DNA of 64,000 nt from Marinobacterium alkalitolerans (GTDB lineage: Bacteria > Pseudomonadota > Gammaproteobacteria > Pseudomonadales > Balneatricaceae), in contig NZ_JACVEW010000016.1 of the NCBI RefSeq assembly GCF_017776525.1, positions 22,752 to 86,751 on the forward strand, in the 5' to 3' direction. Shown here in pieces: positions 59,027 through 64,000 of the stretch. Position 1 is the stretch's first letter, and the number at the start of each line of letters is the position of its first letter. The position numbers and the translations under genes are program-made. The notes beneath the pieces were generated by a model. That model saw only the letters and a list, made by a program, of their open reading frames with translations, was not told the origin of the DNA and ran no database searches.

Positions 59027-59439
59027 TACATCACCGTCCGTTTAACAAAAGTTGTAGAAACCGGCAGCTTCGCAGCAGCCAGCGCAAAGGCTTCGGCAGC
59101 CAGCTCTTCAGGTACACCGCTCATTTCGAACAGGACCTTACCCGGCTGGATCTGGGCAACCCAGTACTCCACGCTACCCTTACCTTTACCCATACGTACT
59201 TCCAGCGGCTTGGTGGTGATCGGCTTGTCCGGGAATACACGGATCCAGATCTTGCCACCACGCTTGACGTGACGGGTCATGGTACGACGGGCCGCTTCGA
59301 TCTGGCGCGCAGTGATACGGCCGCGTCCGGTCGCCTTCAGTGCAAACTCACCAAAGCTGACCTTGCTGCCGCGCTGTGCCAGGCCGCGGTTGCGACCTTT
59401 CATTACCTTGCGGTATTTCAGTCGTTTCGGTTGCAGCAT
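59026..59439 (-). CDS. rplP: 50S ribosomal protein L16
   Basis: 137 aa; [20 protein letters not shown] and [21 protein letters not shown]. coli L16 is 136 aa. Confidence 0.98.
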   Translation of the reverse strand: MLQPKRLKYRKVMKGRNRGLAQRGSKVSFGEFALKATGRGRITARQIEAARRTMTRHVKRGGKIWIRVFPDKPITTKPLEVRMGKGKGSVEYWVAQIQPGKVLFEMSGVPEELAAEAFALAAAKLPVSTTFVKRTVM

Positions 59440-59450
59440 TGACGTCTACC

Positions 59451-60131
59451 TCACTTACCTTTCTTCTTGGGCGCGTTCTTCTCGGCACGTACCTGTTCGA
59501 TACCACCGAGGATCTCACCCTTGAAGATCCAGACTTTAACGCCGATCACACCGTAAGTGGTGTGGGCTTCGTAGGTAGCGTAATCGATGTCCGCACGCAG
59601 AGTGTGCAGCGGAACACGACCTTCACGGTACCATTCAGTACGTGCGATCTCGGCACCGCCGAGACGACCGCTAACCTGAATCTTGATGCCTTTGGCGCCC
59701 TGACGCATCGCGTTCTGTACCGCACGCTTCATGGCGCGACGGAACATCACACGGCGTTCCAGCTGGCTGGCAACGCTTTGTGCAACCAGTTTTCCATCCA
59801 GGTCCGGCTTGCGCACTTCCTCGATGTTGATGTGCACAGGCACACCCATCATCTGGGAAACAGCAGTGCGCAGCTTCTCGACGTCTTCGCCCTTCTTGCC
59901 GATCACGATACCCGGACGAGCCGTGTAAATGGTGATCTTGGCATTCTGAGCCGGACGTTCGATCTCGATGCGGCTTACGGATGCATTTTTAAGCTGCTGG
60001 TCCAGGTACTTACGTACCTGAAGATCGTTCAGCAGCTTTGCTGAGTATTCAGTCTTGTCGGCATACCATACAGACGCATGGTCCTTGACGACGCCAAGCC
60101 GAATACCGGTCGGATTGACTTTCTGACCCAT
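59451..60131 (-). CDS. rpsC: 30S ribosomal protein S3
   Basis: 226 aa; [22 protein letters not shown] domain with [15 protein letters not shown], and a C-terminal domain ([20 protein letters not shown]). ATG 60131 preferred over a frame 6 codons longer. Confidence 0.98.
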   Translation of the reverse strand: MGQKVNPTGIRLGVVKDHASVWYADKTEYSAKLLNDLQVRKYLDQQLKNASVSRIEIERPAQNAKITIYTARPGIVIGKKGEDVEKLRTAVSQMMGVPVHINIEEVRKPDLDGKLVAQSVASQLERRVMFRRAMKRAVQNAMRQGAKGIKIQVSGRLGGAEIARTEWYREGRVPLHTLRADIDYATYEAHTTYGVIGVKVWIFKGEILGGIEQVRAEKNAPKKKGK

Positions 60132-60156
60132 ATTGAAATCTCCTAGCAATCAGCCG

Positions 60157-60489
60157 TTAGTCGGCCACCTTGACGGTGATGTGTGACGTACGCTTCAGGA
60201 TGCGATCAGCGCGGCCCTTGGCACGCGGCATGATGCGCTTCATGGTCATACCTTCATCAACGAAGACAGCTGAAACGCGCAGCTCGTCAATATCGGCGCC
60301 TTCGTTGTGCTCCGCATTCGCGATAGCAGACTCCAGAACCTTCTTGACCAGGTGAGCACCTTTCTTCGTGCTGAACGCCAGGATATTCAGAGCTTCGCCC
60401 ACAGATTTACCACGGATCTGATCAGCGACCAGTCGGGCCTTCTGGGCGGAGATGCGAGCGCCTGTGTGCTTGGCGATAACTTCCATCAT
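60157..60489 (-). CDS. rplV: 50S ribosomal protein L22
   Basis: 110 aa (109 if the second Met is the start); [20 protein letters not shown] and the tunnel hairpin loop region [20 protein letters not shown]. Confidence 0.98.
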   Translation of the reverse strand: MMEVIAKHTGARISAQKARLVADQIRGKSVGEALNILAFSTKKGAHLVKKVLESAIANAEHNEGADIDELRVSAVFVDEGMTMKRIMPRAKGRADRILKRTSHITVKVAD

Positions 60490-60497
60490 CTACCCCC

Positions 60498-60776
60498 TTA
60501 CTTCTTCTTGGCCTTCTTGTCGGCTGCATGACCGCGGTATGTACGTGTCGCAGCGAACTCGCCCAGTTTGTGGCCGACCATGTCTTCGGTAATGTATACC
60601 GGAACATGCTGACGACCATTATGTACTGCAATAGTAAGCCCCACAAACTGCGGGAAAACTGTAGAACGACGTGACCAGGTCTTGATCGGACGACGTTCGT
60701 TAGCTTCGATTGCAGCCTCTACCTTCTTCAGCAGGTGAAGGTCAATAAACGGACCTTTCTTCAGTGAACGTGGCAC
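60498..60776 (-). CDS. rpsS: 30S ribosomal protein S19
   Basis: 92 aa; [20 protein letters not shown] and [20 protein letters not shown]. Confidence 0.98.
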   Translation of the reverse strand: MPRSLKKGPFIDLHLLKKVEAAIEANERRPIKTWSRRSTVFPQFVGLTIAVHNGRQHVPVYITEDMVGHKLGEFAATRTYRGHAADKKAKKK

Positions 60777-60788
60777 AGCTGATTCCTC

Positions 60789-61616
60789 TTATTTAGCCTT
60801 ACGACGGCGTACGATCAGTTTATCGGTACGCTTGTTCTTGCGAGTCTTGTGACCCTTGGTCGGTACGCCCCACGGAGTAACCGGGTGACGACCACCAGAG
60901 CTACGACCCTCACCACCACCATGCGGGTGGTCAACCGGGTTCATCGCCGCACCGCGAACGGTCGGACGAACACCACGCCAGCGCATAGCACCGGCTTTAC
61001 CCAGCTGACGCAGGCTGTGCTCAGAGTTGCTCACCTCACCGAGGGTTGCACGACACTCAGCCAGTACCTTGCGGGTTTCGCCAGAACGCAGACGCAGAGT
61101 TGCGTAAGTACCCTCACGGGCTACCAGCTGTGCGGAAGCACCTGCTGAACGTGCCAGCTGGGCACCCTTGCCGGGCTTCAGCTCAACACAGTGAACAGTG
61201 CTACCAACCGGGATGTTGCGCAGCGGCAGGGTGTTACCGATTTTGATATCGGCATCATCACCGGACACAATCTTCGCACCGGCTTTCAGGCCTTTGGGTG
61301 CGATGATGTAACGACGCTCACCGTCCGCGTATTTAACCAGCGCAATGTGGGCGGAACGGTTCGGATCGTATTCCAGACGCTCGATCAGAGCCGGGATACC
61401 ATCCTTGTTGCGACGGAAGTCGATTACACGGTAATGGTGCTTGTGACCGCCACCGATGTGACGCGTCGTGATGCGACCATTGTTGTTACGACCACCGCTT
61501 TTGCTTTTCTTTTCCAGCAGCGCAGCATGCGGCTTGCCTTTATGCAGGTCTTCGCTGACCACCTTGACGAGATGACGACGTCCAGCAGAGGTCGGCTTCG
61601 CTTTAATAACTGCCAT
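60789..61616 (-). CDS. rplB: 50S ribosomal protein L2
   Basis: 275 aa; peptidyl-transferase-associated protein with [20 protein letters not shown], and the conserved [20 protein letters not shown] containing the essential His. Confidence 0.98.
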   Translation of the reverse strand: MAVIKAKPTSAGRRHLVKVVSEDLHKGKPHAALLEKKSKSGGRNNNGRITTRHIGGGHKHHYRVIDFRRNKDGIPALIERLEYDPNRSAHIALVKYADGERRYIIAPKGLKAGAKIVSGDDADIKIGNTLPLRNIPVGSTVHCVELKPGKGAQLARSAGASAQLVAREGTYATLRLRSGETRKVLAECRATLGEVSNSEHSLRQLGKAGAMRWRGVRPTVRGAAMNPVDHPHGGGEGRSSGGRHPVTPWGVPTKGHKTRKNKRTDKLIVRRRKAK

Positions 61617-61629
61617 GGTTCAACCCCTC

Positions 61630-61926
61630 TTATTCGCCCGCCAGGAAATCGATTTCAGAACCTTCGGCCAGGCGGACATACGCTTTACGAACATCGTTGC
61701 GCTTGCCCATGCCACGCATGGTGCGCTTGGTCTTGCCCTTGATGTTCAGAACGTTGACGCCTGCAACCTTCACGTTGAAGAGCTCTTCAACGGCCTGTTT
61801 GATTTCCGGCTTGGTTGCATCTTTAGCTACACGGAATACTACCTGTTCGCTGCCTTCGGCAACGATAGTGGCTTTTTCAGAGATGTGCGGTCCGAGCAGC
61901 ACTTTGTAAATGCGTTCCGGGTTCAT
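61630..61926 (-). CDS. rplW: 50S ribosomal protein L23
   Basis: 98 aa; tunnel-exit protein and docking site for SRP and trigger factor; [20 protein letters not shown] at the N-terminus. Overlaps the rplD stop by 4 bases. Confidence 0.98.
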   Translation of the reverse strand: MNPERIYKVLLGPHISEKATIVAEGSEQVVFRVAKDATKPEIKQAVEELFNVKVAGVNVLNIKGKTKRTMRGMGKRNDVRKAYVRLAEGSEIDFLAGE

Positions 61927-62528
61927 GCCAGCACCTCCTCAATTTTCTTCAGAGCAGGCACTGTTACCAGGACCTTCTCGAAACCAACCAGGCTAACCGG
62001 GTCGATACCGGCAGCATCGCGCACATCCACATGCGGAACATTGCGTGCAGCCAGATACAGATTCTGCTCGACGTTTTCGGTGATCAACAGCGCGTTATCC
62101 AGCTTGAGTTCATCAAGCTTGGCTACGAACTGCTTGGTTTTCGGTGCTTCCAGCTGGAAGTCTTCTACGACAACCAGGCGCTCCTGACGAACCAGCTCAG
62201 ACATGATGCAACGCATGGCAGCGCGGTACATCTTCTTGTTGACCTTCTGAGCGAAGTTACGCGGCTGAGCGGCGAAGGTTACACCACCCGCACGCCACAG
62301 CGGTGAACGGCTGGTACCCGCACGGGCACGACCGGTACCTTTCTGACGGAACGGCTTGGCGCCACCACCAGATACTGCGGAACGGTTTTTCTGCGCTTTG
62401 GTACCCTGACGGCCAGCTGCCATGTAAGCAGTCACAACCTGGTGTACCAGCGTCTCATTGAACTCTTTACCAAATGCCAGATCGGATACTTCAACCGATC
62501 CAGTGGCTCCAGTCAGATTCAGATTCAT
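61923..62528 (-). CDS. rplD: 50S ribosomal protein L4
   Basis: 201 aa; [20 protein letters not shown], the extended tunnel loop [20 protein letters not shown]. In E. coli it represses the S10 operon at the leader. Confidence 0.98.
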   Translation of the reverse strand: MNLNLTGATGSVEVSDLAFGKEFNETLVHQVVTAYMAAGRQGTKAQKNRSAVSGGGAKPFRQKGTGRARAGTSRSPLWRAGGVTFAAQPRNFAQKVNKKMYRAAMRCIMSELVRQERLVVVEDFQLEAPKTKQFVAKLDELKLDNALLITENVEQNLYLAARNVPHVDVRDAAGIDPVSLVGFEKVLVTVPALKKIEEVLA

Positions 62529-62539
62529 GGCAAACCTCC

Positions 62540-63178
62540 TCAGGCGCGTGCTTTAACAGCAGGTTTAACGATGACATCGCCGCCGGTGGCGCCCGGGATT
62601 GCTCCCTTGACGATCAGCAGGTTGCGTTCAGCATCGACACGTACGACTTCAAGAGTCTGTACGGTGCAACGCTCGGCACCCATGTGACCGGCCATCTTTT
62701 TACCTTTGAAGACACGACCCGGGGTCTGGCACTGACCAATGGAACCCGGAGCACGGTGAGAAATGGAGTTACCGTGAGTGGCATCCTGAGTGCTGAAGTT
62801 CCAGCGCTTAACGCCGCCCTGGAAGCCCTTACCCTTGGATTGACCGGTAACATCGATTTTCTGACCTGCTTCGAAGCGCTCAACAGTCAGCGAATCGCCA
62901 ACGTTGATTTCCTCGTCACCATTCAGACGGAACTCCCACAAACCGCGACCGGCTTCAACACCAGCTTTGGCAAAGTGACCAGCTTCCGGCTTGCTCAGGC
63001 GGTTAGCCTTTTTGCTACCAGTAGTCACCTGTACCGCCGCATAACCGTCATTTTCGACAGTTTTAACGCTGGTTACACGGTTCGGTTCCATTTCGATGAC
63101 GGTGACTGGCACGGACACGCCATCTTCTGTGAAGATGCGGGTCATACCCGCTTTACGTCCGATAAGTCCTACAGACAT
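62540..63178 (-). CDS. rplC: 50S ribosomal protein L3
   Basis: 212 aa; [20 protein letters not shown] and the loop [20 protein letters not shown], which reaches the catalytic centre and contains the Gln methylated by PrmB in E. coli. 111 bp after rpsJ. Confidence 0.98.
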   Translation of the reverse strand: MSVGLIGRKAGMTRIFTEDGVSVPVTVIEMEPNRVTSVKTVENDGYAAVQVTTGSKKANRLSKPEAGHFAKAGVEAGRGLWEFRLNGDEEINVGDSLTVERFEAGQKIDVTGQSKGKGFQGGVKRWNFSTQDATHGNSISHRAPGSIGQCQTPGRVFKGKKMAGHMGAERCTVQTLEVVRVDAERNLLIVKGAIPGATGGDVIVKPAVKARA

Positions 63179-63289
63179 GTTTTTACCTCTTGCCAGTTGT
63201 GTACGGGGCTGTCACCCACTATGGCTGCCCTTTTCAGGTGCATTCCACAAATAGCGCTTCATTAATTGAATAATTCTGCGCAGTGCGTA

Positions 63290-63601
63290 TTAGCCGAGGC
63301 TGATCTGCACTTCAACACCCGCAGCGAGATCCAGCTTCATCAGTGCGTCGACAGTCTTTTCTGTCGGCTCAACGATGTCCAGGACACGCTTGTGCGTACG
63401 AATTTCATACTGATCACGCGCGTCTTTGTTGACGTGCGGGGAAATCAGTACAGTGTAACGCTCTTTGCGAGTAGGAAGTGGGATCGGACCACGCACCTGA
63501 GCTCCTGTCCGCTTGGCAGTCTCAACGATCTCCTGAGCGGATGAGTCGATCAGGCGATGATCAAAAGCCTTCAGACGAATTCTGATTTTTTGGTTCTGCA
63601 T
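63290..63601 (-). CDS. rpsJ: 30S ribosomal protein S10
   Basis: 103 aa (as in E. coli), also NusE in antitermination; [23 protein letters not shown] 63601 is preferred over a frame 33 codons longer. First gene of the S10 operon. Confidence 0.98.
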   Translation of the reverse strand: MQNQKIRIRLKAFDHRLIDSSAQEIVETAKRTGAQVRGPIPLPTRKERYTVLISPHVNKDARDQYEIRTHKRVLDIVEPTEKTVDALMKLDLAAGVEVQISLG

Positions 63602-63671
63602 TCTGATCACGCATTTCCTGTAAGTTTTTTTACGGCAATAGCCGACCACCCCTCGAATGAAGGGGACGCAA

Positions 63672-63700
63672 ATTTTACTCAGTGGCCATTTCAGCGTCAA
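63672..63700 (-). promoter_or_regulatory. Promoter of the S10 operon
   Basis: Minus strand TTGACG, 17 bp, TAAAAT; transcription would start about 60-65 nt before the rpsJ ATG. The short leader holds one hairpin (CCCCT / AGGGG, near 63649-63665). Confidence 0.85.
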
Positions 63701-63751
63701 CTGAAAGTTTAATTTTTAACCACTTTTGGCAGTAAATTTTTCGTCAGGCAC

Positions 63752-63779
63752 AAAAAAAGCCCTCCGAAGAGGGCTTTTC
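63752..63779 (-). terminator. Intrinsic terminator after tuf
   Basis: Minus-strand AGCCCTC / GAGGGCT stem capped by a TTCG tetraloop, followed by seven T. It separates tuf from the S10 operon, though the S10 promoter is just beyond. Confidence 0.93.
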
Positions 63780-63799
63780 TCAATCAATCAAGGAGTGGA

Positions 63800-64000
63800 T
63801 CACTCGATGATTTTGGATACAACGCCGGCACCCACGGTACGACCACCTTCACGGATGGCGAAGCGCAGACCTTCTTCCATCGCGATCGGGTTGATCAGGG
63901 TAACAGACATCTGGATGTTGTCGCCCGGCATTACCATTTCAACGCCTTCCGGCAGTTCACACGCACCAGTGATGTCAGTGGTACGGAAGTAGAACTGCGG
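63800..64000 (-). CDS. tuf: Elongation factor Tu, C-terminal part (cut by window edge)
   Basis: The last 66 residues of EF-Tu are encoded up to the window edge: [20 protein letters not shown], the domain III motif [20 protein letters not shown], then the stop TGA at 63800. The 5' portion lies beyond 64000. The place before rpsJ is the usual one in gammaproteobacteria (rpsL-rpsG-fusA-tufA). Confidence 0.97.
   Translation of the reverse strand, partial: PQFYFRTTDITGACELPEGVEMVMPGDNIQMSVTLINPIAMEEGLRFAIREGGRTVGAGVVSKIIE

Overview
The window is a stretch of chromosome from a GC-rich gammaproteobacterium. Gene content (fabA-fabB, ClpB, BamD with a long tail, Ssb with a Gln/Pro-rich linker) and gene order point to Oceanospirillales or a Pseudomonas relative, perhaps a marine Oceanospirillaceae; the species cannot be fixed from the sequence alone. 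The order clpB-pgeF-rluD-bamD ... thiO-fimT ... fkpB-lspA-ileS-ribF-murJ-rpsT-proB-obgE-rpmA-rplU-ispB is the order remembered for Pseudomonas aeruginosa, with some blocks missing or replaced.

Layout. 1-2250: ilvI-ilvH (branched-chain amino acids, minus strand) with a long leader. 2668-7330: a small unknown protein, rlmJ, a response regulator plus lipoprotein pair, and a LysR-CDF transporter-cupin run. 7440-11501: accessory singletons (78-aa protein, methyltransferase opposite a MerR regulator, YafP-like acetyltransferase, META/SH3 exported protein, NERD protein). About 11502-14050: a strikingly AT-rich island, all on the minus strand, with a frameshifted small gene, a 449-aa protein carrying a HEPN-type RNxxxH motif, and a two-helix membrane zinc-ribbon protein. 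The junctions between these genes carry imperfect palindromes ending in GTTRRRY-like cores, resembling integron attC sites. No integrase is in the window, so this may be a cluster of attC sites lacking an integrase (CALIN) carrying a candidate defence gene.

14266-25786: a small exported protein behind a repeated operator-like site, clpB with a sigma-32-like promoter, a Tat-exported PhoX-family protein, pgeF-rluD, bamD, nadE, thiO and a lone FimT pseudopilin. 25871-32247: fkpB-lspA-ileS-ribF-murJ. 32435-39113: rpsT, proB, obgE, rpmA-rplU, ispB, fabA and fabB. 39185-46016: molybdenum-cofactor genes (moaA, moaB, moeA, moaC, moaD) interleaved with two PlsC-type acyltransferases and lacking moaE, then a SirB-like membrane protein and an RmlD-like protein. 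46189-49713: divergent ssb and uvrA.

49818-64000 (minus strand): the S10-spc-alpha ribosomal protein superoperon from rpsJ to rplQ, including secY, rpmJ and rpoA, entered by the 3' end of tuf at the right edge. Sigma-70-like promoters are visible before rpsJ, rpsM, rplU, ispB and rpsT, and strong intrinsic terminators separate most convergent transcription units. No tRNA, rRNA, CRISPR array, prophage or transposase was seen.
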